NCBI RefSeq assembly: GCF_000764205.1 | Contig: NZ_JQDZ01000048.1 | Span: 124,001 to 188,000 of the forward strand | DNA length: 64,000 nt | Direction of reading: 5' to 3' | DNA from: Thalassotalea sp. ND16A | GTDB taxonomy: Bacteria > Pseudomonadota > Gammaproteobacteria > Enterobacterales > Alteromonadaceae | In this document: piece after piece, positions 1 through 8,059 of the stretch | Layout: each line of letters begins with the position of its first letter | Numbering within the stretch: the stretch's first letter is position 1 | The notes under the pieces: model-generated | Databases searched by the model: none | What the model was told of the DNA's origin: nothing | What the model saw: the letters and a program-made list of their open reading frames with translations, nothing else | Made by a program: the position numbers and the translations under genes

Positions 1-654
1 ACCGCGCTTGATTTGGCCAATCAAAATGCAAAAAGCATGCGCAAACAATTTAGTGTGGTGGTAGAGCGCACCGTCAATGAGCTTAACGGCATCGCCTGCT
101 TAACCTGGGATGAGGTACGAGAGCCAAAACAAGAAATATTTTCAACCCGCAGTTTTGGTCAACGCATCACCAACCAGAGTGCATTGGCCGCGGCACTCGT
201 TAGTCACGCCAGCATTGTTGCCCGTAAGGTTCGCCAACAACATTCTTTAGTGAAACGCTTAGTCGTGTTTGCCTCAAGTTCACCGCATCAAGATGGCTAT
301 TACAAAAAATCCATTACCGTAGAATTTCCACAAGCCACACAAAACACCTTAACCCTGGCCAGCGCGGTTGGCCAGACAGTTGCCCAGATTTATTTGCCCG
401 GTGTATTGTTTTATCGCTGTGGCGTTGGTGCCATTGAGCTGGCCAGCAGTCAGTTTCAACAACCGGATTTATTTGCCAAAAGCACCGAAAATAAAGCCCT
501 GATGCGTTGTTATGACGTCATCAACAAACGCTATGGACAAGGTACATTGCAACTAGCCAGCGAAGGTAAGCAACAACGTTGGCAAATGAAGCGCCAGCAT
601 TTATCACCGAGCTATACCACCAAATGGTCCGACATCCCAAAAATCCAGTGTTAA
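1..654 (+). CDS. umuC: DNA polymerase V subunit UmuC, C-terminal part (5' end outside window)
   Basis: The reading frame is open from base 1, so the gene begins before the window; only about the last 217 residues are present. They correspond to the little-finger region and the short C-terminal domain of the Y-family translesion polymerase UmuC. The ending SPSYTTKWSDIPKIQC matches the typical UmuC/DUF4113 tail. UmuC works with processed UmuD as an error-prone polymerase in the SOS response. The catalytic palm and the expected upstream umuD lie outside, so neither can be checked. No terminator hairpin is obvious directly after the stop. Identification rests on family recognition of the C-terminal half and is fairly secure. 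Confidence 0.88.
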   Translation, partial: TALDLANQNAKSMRKQFSVVVERTVNELNGIACLTWDEVREPKQEIFSTRSFGQRITNQSALAAALVSHASIVARKVRQQHSLVKRLVVFASSSPHQDGYYKKSITVEFPQATQNTLTLASAVGQTVAQIYLPGVLFYRCGVGAIELASSQFQQPDLFAKSTENKALMRCYDVINKRYGQGTLQLASEGKQQRWQMKRQHLSPSYTTKWSDIPKIQC

Positions 655-702
655 TGGCATGCTAACAGACGTAAGCTGTTTAAATTCAATTGGAAAGTCA
701 GT

Positions 703-777
703 ATTGTCGACAATTATAGTCGAAATTCATTAATTAAATCATATATATTGATGATTTGAGGTATAATTGCCGACAAT
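703..777. promoter_or_regulatory. Twin inverted repeats around a perfect -10 box, upstream of the SWEET-like gene
   Basis: Two near-identical 12-bp palindromes, ATTGTCGACAAT (703-714) and ATTGCCGACAAT (766-777), have centres 63 bp apart, about six helical turns. A perfect TATAAT (762-767) overlaps the second copy, and the next gene starts at 801. No convincing -35 was found. The arrangement looks like a repressor operator pair that could support looping. The binding protein is unknown. Confidence 0.45.
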
Positions 778-800
778 TACCCCAGTAAGAAAACACATGA

Positions 801-1496
801 ATGAATTCATACAACACCTTTGGCGCGATCAACACCCTGTTTATTTTTATCAGCCTGCTTGGCGTACTGTCGCAGCTACGAACAATATGGCGCAGAAAGC
901 AATGTGCGGCCACTGAGCATAATGCCGCAGAACTGCTCTCCTTAAACCAGTTCTCGGTAAGCTTTCTCGCTTACTTTTCGTTTTTTGTCTACGGCTATTC
1001 TCTTGAGCCGTTTAACCATTATATCGTCTGGCCCAGGCTGATTGCCTCAATACTGGTCGGGCTGATATTGTTTGAAATTTGGCGTGACCGGCAGAGCAAA
1101 GCCTCGATGACTTGTCTTGCCATCGCGGTAATTATCTTCATACTCGGCAGCGCAGGGCTTAGCATAGGTAATAGTTATAGCGATGAAAGTCGATTGCTGT
1201 CAACGACCTTAATCGTTGTCGTTACCTTGCTAATTGGCCAGGGTTATTATCATCAGATCATGCTGATCATCCGTTCCGGCAAAACCGGCGCTATCGATTT
1301 GCGGATGAGCCAGTTCATTCTGATGATGGACATTTCCACCATAGCGTTTGCGCTGAGTATGGGGCTTAATGATGGCTGGCCACTATTAACCCTTGCCATA
1401 GTGAGTGGCATCACCAAATTAATCATAATGTTTTTATTTCGCTGGGTGAAAATAAGTAGCACCGCTGAGCTGCGACGCATGGAAAATGTCGCATAA
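801..1496 (+). CDS. Multi-pass membrane protein, SWEET/PQ-loop-like (function unknown)
   Basis: A 231-residue protein with about seven hydrophobic segments. Two stretches look like internal repeats of a three-helix bundle: residues ~45-95 (containing LSLNQFS and ending LFEIWRDR) and ~165-215 (IDLRMSQFI, ending MFLFRW). A duplicated triple-helix bundle is the layout of SWEET/PQ-loop transporters, so a small-solute transporter is possible, but no canonical PQ motif is present. The start at 801 is chosen over an overlapping ATG at 797, which is in another frame and closes quickly. The gene stands alone behind paired inverted repeats. The family assignment is inference. Confidence 0.5.
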   Translation: MNSYNTFGAINTLFIFISLLGVLSQLRTIWRRKQCAATEHNAAELLSLNQFSVSFLAYFSFFVYGYSLEPFNHYIVWPRLIASILVGLILFEIWRDRQSKASMTCLAIAVIIFILGSAGLSIGNSYSDESRLLSTTLIVVVTLLIGQGYYHQIMLIIRSGKTGAIDLRMSQFILMMDISTIAFALSMGLNDGWPLLTLAIVSGITKLIIMFLFRWVKISSTAELRRMENVA

Positions 1497-1614
1497 GCTA
1501 ATTGTTTATAGCAGTTTGATTAAGCACGCCTTGATGCAATTGCTTGCTTAAATTGCTATGCTTTTCTCTGAATTGCAAAATAAAAATAACTAAAACAACT
1601 AGAATAAAAGCATT

Positions 1615-3009
1615 ATGGATTACACCACAACCGTTCTCGTTACCCTGATCGCGTATAAAGTCATCCTGATTGGTATCGGCTTTTATGCCAACCAAAAAAC
1701 CAAATCTACCGAAGATTACTTTATTGGCGGTCGGGGTTTAGGCCCTTGGGTCGCGGCGATTAGCTCTGCTGCCAGTGCTTCTTCGGCCTGGACGTTACTG
1801 GGCATGAGTGGGGCGGCGTATGCCATGGGATTACCCGCTATTTGGCTGGTGCCGGCAGTGGTCAGTGGTTATGTATTTAACTGGTTGTGGTTAGCGCCAA
1901 GATTACAAAAAAAGGCAGAGCAAGAACAATCGGTTACCTTATCCGAGTTACTCGCTCATGGTAGCGGCCAATTTAAAAAACCGATCTTGTGGCTATGTTC
2001 TTTATGTATTGTGTTTGCTTTTACCTTTTACGTTGCAGCCCAGTTTCAGGCAGCCGGTAATACCTTTGCCTCTACCTTTAATGTTTCGATGGAAAGCTCA
2101 ATCGCATTGGGCACCTTGATCATCCTTATTTACACCTTATTGGGTGGCTTTTGGGCGGTAAGTATTACCGATACCTTGCAAGGCATATTAATGGCGGTGG
2201 CCGGTTTGATATTGCCCATTGCGGGATTAATTGCGGTGGGTGGTTTTGCTGAGCTATGGCTACAAATGCAATCGGTTTATACCGGCTCGCAATTGCAACT
2301 CAGCGGAGAATATAATGGCTTAATGGCCCTGGCGTTTATTGTTGGTTTGTTTGGTATTGGCTTAGGCCAGCCGGGGCAACCGCATGTGGTAAACCGGATG
2401 ATGGCGCTTCGCGATCAAAAAGCGGTTCAACAAGCGAAAATAATCGCCATTGGCTGGGCGGCCATTGTGGTGGGCGGCATGCTCATTGTCGGCTGGTGTG
2501 CGAAAGTACTGATTGAACCGGTTGCCAATAACGAGCAGGCCTTACTGGAAGTGACGAATGTACTGTTTCCACCAGTGGTTGCCGGCGTGATGATTGCAGC
2601 GATTTTATCGGCAATTATGTCAACCGCAGACAGTCAATTACTGGTATCCGCTTCGGCTATGTCTTACGACATTAGTGAGGACAAAAACCACAAAAATAGC
2701 CTGTTATATTCGCGCTTAACCGTGGTGCTGATGTGCATTATTTCAATGCTCATTGCAATCTACATCCCGAAAGATATTTTCACTCGCGTATTATTTGCCT
2801 GGAATGCCTTAGGTGCTGCCTTTGGCCCCTTATTAATCGTAAAAGTGATCAGTAAATCGGTAGATGGTAAATATGCTTTTGCCGCCATCGCTACCGGGTT
2901 TAGCTTGTCGGTAATTTTAAGCTTATTTCCATCAACACCAGGAGATTATATAGAGCGGTTAATACCATTTAGCTTGGCATTTGTTATCGCCTGGTTAGGC
3001 AGGCGATAA
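1615..3009 (+). CDS. Sodium:solute symporter (SSS family, PutP-like)
   Basis: A 464-residue integral membrane protein of the SSSF/PutP fold with about 12-13 helices. The N-terminal region has the family pattern of a first helix followed by STEDYFIGGRGLGPWV and the serine/alanine-rich helix AISSAASASSAWTLLGMSG. A later GQPGQPHVVNRMMA segment and AILSAIMSTADSQLL are also characteristic, the latter carrying helix-8 residues that in PutP take part in Na+ binding. The protein couples Na+ influx to uptake of an organic solute. Proline is the best guess from PutP resemblance, but substrate cannot be read from sequence, and no putA lies nearby. A dispersed repeat starts within ~10 bases of the stop codon. 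Confidence 0.85.
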   Translation: MDYTTTVLVTLIAYKVILIGIGFYANQKTKSTEDYFIGGRGLGPWVAAISSAASASSAWTLLGMSGAAYAMGLPAIWLVPAVVSGYVFNWLWLAPRLQKKAEQEQSVTLSELLAHGSGQFKKPILWLCSLCIVFAFTFYVAAQFQAAGNTFASTFNVSMESSIALGTLIILIYTLLGGFWAVSITDTLQGILMAVAGLILPIAGLIAVGGFAELWLQMQSVYTGSQLQLSGEYNGLMALAFIVGLFGIGLGQPGQPHVVNRMMALRDQKAVQQAKIIAIGWAAIVVGGMLIVGWCAKVLIEPVANNEQALLEVTNVLFPPVVAGVMIAAILSAIMSTADSQLLVSASAMSYDISEDKNHKNSLLYSRLTVVLMCIISMLIAIYIPKDIFTRVLFAWNALGAAFGPLLIVKVISKSVDGKYAFAAIATGFSLSVILSLFPSTPGDYIERLIPFSLAFVIAWLGRR

Positions 3010-3017
3010 TAACTTAT

Positions 3018-3155
3018 GGCTTCGGGCTATGAGCTTCGGGCAGACTTGGTATTGTTACACAATAGGTCAATTCATCAAATACACAGCCCGTGGCCAGTAG
3101 CTCGTTGCTTAAAACAATTACCTTCTAAAGGCTTCCAGCCTGTAGGGTATAAGTA
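3018..3155 (-). repeat. Dispersed intergenic repeat, copy A
   Basis: Bases 3018-3109 read on the minus strand are nearly identical to 10336-10430 (copy B), including GAGCTACTGGCCACGGGC and a conserved TGTAACAATACC block. Bases ~3121-3155 resemble the CTTATACCCG tail found after the core in the other copies. The element lies between the symporter stop and the cyclophilin gene. The ORF that crosses it is a by-product of the repeat, not a gene. Confidence 0.8.
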
Positions 3156-3251
3156 CTTCCTTGTACAAAAAAATGCTCTCAATTGTTGTGTTCCCTTGAT
3201 TTACCAGTCAATTAGTTTAAGCTGCCATTTCATTTAAAATAAGCGGTAAAA

Positions 3252-4022
3252 ATGATGAAATTTTTAAACTTTTCTTTAACTGCAGTCCTATTGTCTGGTC
3301 TGCTCACGGTTAGCTCTCCAGCAAATGCCACCATTGTCTTGTTCAAAACTTCAATGGGTGATTTTGAAGTGAACCTGTTAGATAACGACACGCCAGAAAC
3401 TGTCACTAACTTTTTAGCCTATGTTGAAGCTGGTGCCTATTCAAACTCTATCGTTCATCGCTCGATGCCAAACTTTATCGTTCAGGGTGGTGGCTTTATC
3501 TACAACGGCGAGACCGATGAGGTAGAAGAACCAGTTACCTTTGACCCGGTGATCAATGAACCGGTCTTTTCCAACGTACGTGGCACCATAGCCATGGCGA
3601 AAAAACCTGGCGATGAGAACAGCGCGACCAATCAATGGTTTTTCAATAATGCCGATAATTCAGCAAATTTAGATAACCAAAATGGTGGTTTTACTGCCTT
3701 TGGTGTAGTTACTGGCAACGGCATGGAAATTATTGCTGCAATCAACGCTTTGCCAAGATACAACTTAGCCGGTGCATTTGACAATACGCCGTTACAGAAT
3801 GTTCCTGCGGAAGGCGTGCCTGTCACCGATGAGCACTTAGTGATGATTGAATCGGTTACCGTAATTAATAACAATAAAGATACTCAACCAGAGCTACCAC
3901 CATTGGCTGATGTAGATCCAGTGCCGGTACCACCAGAAGATAACGATTCAAGTGGCGGCGGCAGTACTGGCTTTCTGCTGTTAAGTGCTTTAGTCGGCAT
4001 TCGTTTATTTCGCCGCAACTAA
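3252..4022 (+). CDS. Exported cyclophilin-type peptidyl-prolyl isomerase with GlyGly-CTERM-like tail
   Basis: A 256-residue cyclophilin (PPIase) that would speed cis-trans isomerisation of proline bonds in exported proteins. Residues 1-26 form a signal peptide ending SSPANA. The cyclophilin domain follows (about 27-205), with VTNFLAYV, the SIVHRSMPNFIVQGGG region (catalytic Arg in HRSMPNF) and NQWFFNN. A Pro/Asp-rich linker then leads to SSGGGSTGFLLLSALVG and a basic end RLFRRN. This Gly-rich patch plus hydrophobic helix plus Arg cluster is the GlyGly-CTERM arrangement, known in other bacteria to be cut by rhombosortase and linked to type II secretion. A full gsp operon is in this window. The start has two adjacent ATGs. 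The tail assignment is by pattern only. Confidence 0.87.
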   Translation: MMKFLNFSLTAVLLSGLLTVSSPANATIVLFKTSMGDFEVNLLDNDTPETVTNFLAYVEAGAYSNSIVHRSMPNFIVQGGGFIYNGETDEVEEPVTFDPVINEPVFSNVRGTIAMAKKPGDENSATNQWFFNNADNSANLDNQNGGFTAFGVVTGNGMEIIAAINALPRYNLAGAFDNTPLQNVPAEGVPVTDEHLVMIESVTVINNNKDTQPELPPLADVDPVPVPPEDNDSSGGGSTGFLLLSALVGIRLFRRN

Positions 4023-4040
4023 AGCTGGCAATTTATTGTA

Positions 4041-4400
4041 ATGAAATTAAGGGTATTTATTTTTAAAGCGCCAATTCGGGTCATTCGGATCCAGAGGCGG
4101 CGCAGTGTTTATCGTTTTAGACGACAAATGCTTACTCTTAAACTCGCCCTTAGTCAGGAAAAAGCTGAAACCAAAGAGATGCTCAGTATTTATCGCAAAT
4201 ACACCCGCCGGCAAGCCAGCGAAGAGGAAATGCAAATCGCCAATCGGCAATTTCTCGACTTGCTAAAAGGACTCGGCTTAGGAGTTTTTGCCATACTGCC
4301 GTTTGCGCCAATTACCATTCCGGTGATGATAAAACTGAGCCGCTTAGTGGGCGTAGAGATACTGCCAAGTTCGTTTTCTCAAGACAAAAACAAGCCTTAA
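4041..4400 (+). CDS. LETM1-like domain protein
   Basis: A 119-residue protein with a very basic N-terminus (residues 5-35 rich in Arg). The C-terminal half reads LLKGLGLGVFAILPFAPITI followed by KLSRLVGVEILPSSF. This hydrophobic segment followed by LPSSF resembles the LETM1-like domain found in mitochondrial LETM1 and in short bacterial homologues common in marine Bacteroidetes and gammaproteobacteria. The bacterial role is not established; membrane association is likely. It lies 18 bases after the cyclophilin gene on the same strand and may be co-transcribed. The strong hairpin at 4473-4506 would end the transcript. Confidence 0.7.
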   Translation: MKLRVFIFKAPIRVIRIQRRRSVYRFRRQMLTLKLALSQEKAETKEMLSIYRKYTRRQASEEEMQIANRQFLDLLKGLGLGVFAILPFAPITIPVMIKLSRLVGVEILPSSFSQDKNKP

Positions 4401-4472
4401 GCTATCATTAGGTGACGTATTTCAATATAACTAACCTGAGCTCGGGAAAAGCAGCGCCTATTAAACGTAAAG

Positions 4473-4506
4473 AATAACAAGGGAGCCAAATGGCTCCCTT
4501 GTTATT
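4473..4506. terminator. Long hairpin terminator between convergent genes
   Basis: A perfect 16-bp inverted repeat (4473-4488 and 4491-4506, core GGGAGCCA/TGGCTCCC) with only two bases between the arms. It lies between the LETM1-like gene (plus) and the S9 peptidase (minus). AT-rich arm ends would give short U runs in either direction, so it probably serves both genes. Confidence 0.75.
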
Positions 4507-4536
4507 TAAGTGAATGAGTTAGCTCACACAAACAAT

Positions 4537-6603
4537 TTATTGTTCCGTTTTATCGGTTCGATATTTTTCAAACCAGGCCATAATATTACCGACTTTTTGG
4601 ATTAAATTACTCGGCCGATTGGCAATGCCATGACCCGATTTTTTAATTTTAACCATTGCCGAATCAATGCCTTGTAACTGCAACGCCTGATAGTATTGCT
4701 CGGTTTCACTCATTGGCGTACGGTAGTCATTTTCACCGGTTAACAACATGGTTGGCGTCACTACATTTCCCACTAACGATAGTGGCGAGTGCTTCCATAA
4801 ATGTTCGGCATTATCCCATGGCATGCCCGGCATCCAATATTGAGTAAAATAGGCATAACCGTCAGCGGTTAAACTAAAGCTCATCCAATTGATCACCGGT
4901 TTTGCCACCACCGCGGCTTTAAAGCGGTCAGTTTTGCCGATGATCCAGGACGTTAACGTACCACCACCAGAACCGCCGGTAACAAACAGTTGCTGCTCGT
5001 CGACATAGCCTTCCTCAACAACACCATCAACCACATCCATTAAATCGTCATAATCTTGTGATGGGTAGTTGTGATGGATCAAATTGGCAAAATCTTCGCC
5101 GTAGGATGTGCTGCCACGCGGATTCGCCCAGACAACAACATAGCCTTTGGCTGCCATTAATTGTACTTCCATCGAAAAGTTTGGCCCATATGCCGCATGC
5201 GGTCCGCCGTGGATTTCAAGAATTAGCGGGTATTTTTGCTCAGGATCAAAGCCTGGCGGTAATGCTATCCAGGCTTCAATGGATTTTTCATCAATTGAGG
5301 AAATCACCGTTAAGCTGCGCACTTTCGCCAAGCTTTTATGGGCAAATACATCTTCATTCAATGAGGTCAGTTTATTCACTTCCCCTTTGGTATTCACTAT
5401 GGCTAAATCTGCAGGCCGGCTAGGAGTACCCAGAGTGAAAACCACCCGGCCATCGCCTACTGCCTGGTAATCACCTGAGGTATAAGGACGCCCCAAAGAC
5501 TGGCCACCGAGCTTGGTTTTCATTTTGGTAATATTACCCTTTAAATCGACAAATCCCAGCTGCTGCTGGCCATGGTCAGTAAATGAAAAGTACAGGCCTT
5601 TGCCATCGTCGTGCCATTGGATATTGCCCACAGGGCGATCGAGTGTTGCGGTTAAATCTTTATTGTTTTTGCCATCTATGGTCATCACGCTCAAGCTGGC
5701 ATTTTGACTGGCCAGTTTTTTATCTTCAAAACCCAGGTAAGCGATGTACTTGCCGTCGGGACTGATCAGCGGCTGAAAATCCGGTCCTTGGCGCGTGGTC
5801 AACTGAGTAACTTCGCCATCCAGCACATTCATCGCATAAACATCAGTTTCTCTGGGTCTAAGCTGCCAGTTTTCGTTGAGATCGGCGTCAATAATTAGCT
5901 GATCGCCATCTTTACTCCAGTTAATTGGGCCATTGTGATGAAAATCGCCTTTACTGATTTGCCGCGGGCTACCGCCCTCACTTGGCACCACATAAATATG
6001 ATTAAAGCCTGGAGCGACATAACCGCCACCATCATTACGATAATTGGTGGTGTCGATATACGTAGCCGTGCCTGCCCACTTTGCTCCCTTGGGTTGTTTC
6101 GGCATGTCTTTAAACAAAGAGCTAGCTTTACCCGGAGTAAACATTGAAAACGCAATGTATTTGCCATCTGGAGACCAGGAAAGTGCACCAGGAGAATGCT
6201 GTAAATTGGTGACTCTTACCGTTTGACCATTATCCAAATAACGTACATAAAGCTGATTAGAGCCATCATGAGCTGACATATAGGCTAAGCGTTTACCCTT
6301 GGGTGAAAACGTCGGCGATCGAAAGCTTGCTTTACCGGAAAGTAGTGGCCGGTTGCCGCTACCATCCAAATTCATTTGCCATAGACTGCTACGAGTATTG
6401 TCGCCCATAATATCCATAGAACGACGTTCATAAATCAGGGTTTTGTTATCTGGGCTTACTTGCGGCGAGGCGGCATATTCGAGTTCAAATACGTCTTTAT
6501 AATCTACTACCTGTTGTTCGCTGGCGGTGCTAGCAAAAGTGGCTATTGTCGCAGCAATAGCTATGGCTGCGGGCATAGATTTGCCAATTAATTTCCCTTT
6601 CAT
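4537..6603 (-). CDS. S9 family prolyl-oligopeptidase-type peptidase, exported
   Basis: A 688-residue serine peptidase. The start chosen is the ATG at 6603, because GAGGGGA lies just upstream of it; an upstream ATG at 6624 has no such site. Residues 1-27 are a signal peptide (MKGKLIGKSMP, then an Ala/Ile-rich core). Residues ~30-420 form a TolB/WD40-like propeller with repeated SPDGKYIA-type motifs. The C-terminal alpha/beta-hydrolase domain carries the triad Ser545 (GGSGGG), Asp626 (GENDYR) and His658 (GHG). Members cleave short peptides, often acylaminoacyl- or dipeptidyl-type; the exact specificity is not readable. The setting suggests periplasmic peptide scavenging. Confidence 0.92.
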   Translation of the reverse strand: MKGKLIGKSMPAAIAIAATIATFASTASEQQVVDYKDVFELEYAASPQVSPDNKTLIYERRSMDIMGDNTRSSLWQMNLDGSGNRPLLSGKASFRSPTFSPKGKRLAYMSAHDGSNQLYVRYLDNGQTVRVTNLQHSPGALSWSPDGKYIAFSMFTPGKASSLFKDMPKQPKGAKWAGTATYIDTTNYRNDGGGYVAPGFNHIYVVPSEGGSPRQISKGDFHHNGPINWSKDGDQLIIDADLNENWQLRPRETDVYAMNVLDGEVTQLTTRQGPDFQPLISPDGKYIAYLGFEDKKLASQNASLSVMTIDGKNNKDLTATLDRPVGNIQWHDDGKGLYFSFTDHGQQQLGFVDLKGNITKMKTKLGGQSLGRPYTSGDYQAVGDGRVVFTLGTPSRPADLAIVNTKGEVNKLTSLNEDVFAHKSLAKVRSLTVISSIDEKSIEAWIALPPGFDPEQKYPLILEIHGGPHAAYGPNFSMEVQLMAAKGYVVVWANPRGSTSYGEDFANLIHHNYPSQDYDDLMDVVDGVVEEGYVDEQQLFVTGGSGGGTLTSWIIGKTDRFKAAVVAKPVINWMSFSLTADGYAYFTQYWMPGMPWDNAEHLWKHSPLSLVGNVVTPTMLLTGENDYRTPMSETEQYYQALQLQGIDSAMVKIKKSGHGIANRPSNLIQKVGNIMAWFEKYRTDKTEQ

Positions 6604-6796
6604 AATTCCCCTCATCTCTATCATAACTAATGAAAATCAGTTACTTACTGTTTTATTAATAAGTGCTCAATCACTGTACCGTATGATGATAAATTAGTAT
6701 AGCTAATAGGTGTGTCAAAATATGAATGGTGATGGACAAAGCAGGTGAGTTTCAATATGCTGAAATTACACCGGTATTTAGGAGCACAAGAAACCG

Positions 6797-6994
6797 ATGA
6801 AGTTAATCATGCGCACTGAATTTGATAATTTAAGGCTAAACGACAGTCATGCTTTTGCAACCGATAGCAACGGCGACAAGCAAGTGGTGAAAATATACTG
6901 CGGTGAAAAATTAATTGCTAAAAAAACCACGGTAAAAAAATCCATTCGTTATTTTGGTGTTAAGGAATACAAAGACTATCTCACTGACGAGTAG
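6797..6994 (+). CDS. Small protein of unknown function (65 aa)
   Basis: A short ORF of 65 codons preceded by AGGAG about 12 bases upstream. The product is charged and Lys-rich towards the C-terminus (KKTTVKKSIRYFGVKEY), without a signal peptide or membrane segment. It is separated from both neighbours by AT-rich spacers and transcribed away from the S9 peptidase gene. No family was recognised. The Shine-Dalgarno-like site and absence of a competing frame favour a real gene, but conservation would decide. Confidence 0.45.
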   Translation: MKLIMRTEFDNLRLNDSHAFATDSNGDKQVVKIYCGEKLIAKKTTVKKSIRYFGVKEYKDYLTDE

Positions 6995-7056
6995 TGAGTT
7001 GTGAGAAAAGTTAATAACAAACTAAGTAAGCTGAGCTCGGGTTAAGTGACTTAATT

Positions 7057-7944
7057 TTACTGGCCGCTGGTTTTGGCCAAGTGAATCAATTGCTCTAAAT
7101 AAACCGGCCTTTGCTCAGCACTGCGCAAACCGATATAAATGCATTTATGCACACCATTTTTACCTAAGCGCACCGCTTTGATCGGCATTTGCTGCTGAAA
7201 CTCTGCTACCAACCAGGCAGGTAACGCCGCGACGCCGCGATTAGCGTTGACCATTTGCAGCATAATTTCCGTATTTTCGATGGTTTTATGTTTTTTCACA
7301 CAGGCTCCTGCCGGGGTAATAAACTCGTTAAAAATATCAAGCCGGCTGATTTCAATTGGATAAGTGAGCAAGGTTTCTTCCGCCAGCTCACTGGCACTAA
7401 TACAGTTTTTATCGGCAAAACGATGTTGTTCCGACACCACCAGTACCTGCTCATAATCAAATACCGGAATATAATCCAGGCCTTGCTTATGCAAGGGATC
7501 TGGGGTGATCAATAAATCAATGTCGTACGACAGCAGAGCGCCTAAGCCGCCAAACTGAAACTCTTTGCGAATATCAACATCCACATCAGGGTATTGCTTC
7601 AAAAATGGCGCGACCACTTTCAACAACCATTGAAAACAGGGAGAACACTCCATGCCAATGCGTAACGTGCCTTTTTGTCCTGCCACTATGTCTTGCATTT
7701 CCAGTTCGGCATGCTCAAACTGTGGCAACAAACGATTCGCCAAACTCAATATTCGCAGACCAGACTCAGACAACTTCAAATTTCTGCCACGCTTTTGCCA
7801 TAGCTGGACACCGAGTTGTTGTTCCAATTTTTTAATCGAATGACTTAGCGCCGACTGCGTCAAACACAGCAAATTAGCCGCCTCGGTCAACGTTCCTTGC
7901 TGATCTACGGCACGGATGATTTCCAGATGATGTCGTTCAAGCAT
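7057..7944 (-). CDS. metR: LysR-type regulator MetR
   Basis: A 295-residue LysR-family activator of methionine biosynthesis, responding to homocysteine in known cases. The N-terminal winged helix (residues ~1-60) includes the typical LLCLTQSALSHSIKKLEQQLG. The effector domain carries MetR-like motifs: GMECSPCFQWL, DIDLLITPDPL, YPIEISRLDIFNEF and MLQMVNANRGVAALP. The start at 7944 (MLERHHLEII) matches the usual MetR N-terminus, and AGAGGTG lies upstream; the longer frame to 7986 would add 14 unusual residues. It is divergent from metE with 115 bases between them, the classical metR-metE arrangement, with MetR-like sites between. Confidence 0.93.
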   Translation of the reverse strand: MLERHHLEIIRAVDQQGTLTEAANLLCLTQSALSHSIKKLEQQLGVQLWQKRGRNLKLSESGLRILSLANRLLPQFEHAELEMQDIVAGQKGTLRIGMECSPCFQWLLKVVAPFLKQYPDVDVDIRKEFQFGGLGALLSYDIDLLITPDPLHKQGLDYIPVFDYEQVLVVSEQHRFADKNCISASELAEETLLTYPIEISRLDIFNEFITPAGACVKKHKTIENTEIMLQMVNANRGVAALPAWLVAEFQQQMPIKAVRLGKNGVHKCIYIGLRSAEQRPVYLEQLIHLAKTSGQ

Positions 7945-7965
7945 AATGTAAAACACCTCTATTAA

Positions 7966-7992
7966 TGAGTAAAATTCATCGAACAATGAATT
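7966..7992. promoter_or_regulatory. MetR-like operator region between metR and metE
   Basis: TGAGTAAAATTCA (7966-7978) matches the MetR consensus TGAA-N5-TTCA with one mismatch. It overlaps a perfect inverted repeat, AATTCAT-CGAACA-ATGAATT (7973-7992). A TATTAT at 8024-8029 could be the metE -10. The position in the divergent spacer fits activation of metE and self-repression of metR, as known for MetR. Confidence 0.6.
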
Positions 7993-8059
7993 AATACCAA
8001 TTTTATTAATTACTTAGCTTGCCTATTATAGCCACTAAATTAATCAAATGGATAGATAG

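Noticed and set aside
1615-3009. Naming the symporter putP
   Set aside because: PutP-like, but the substrate-defining residues cannot be judged and no putA is nearby, so only the family is given.
3016-3237. Open frame of 73 codons after the symporter gene
   Set aside because: Its sequence is the translation of the dispersed repeat; the same peptide appears from the repeat at 10.3-10.5 kb on the other strand. No Shine-Dalgarno.
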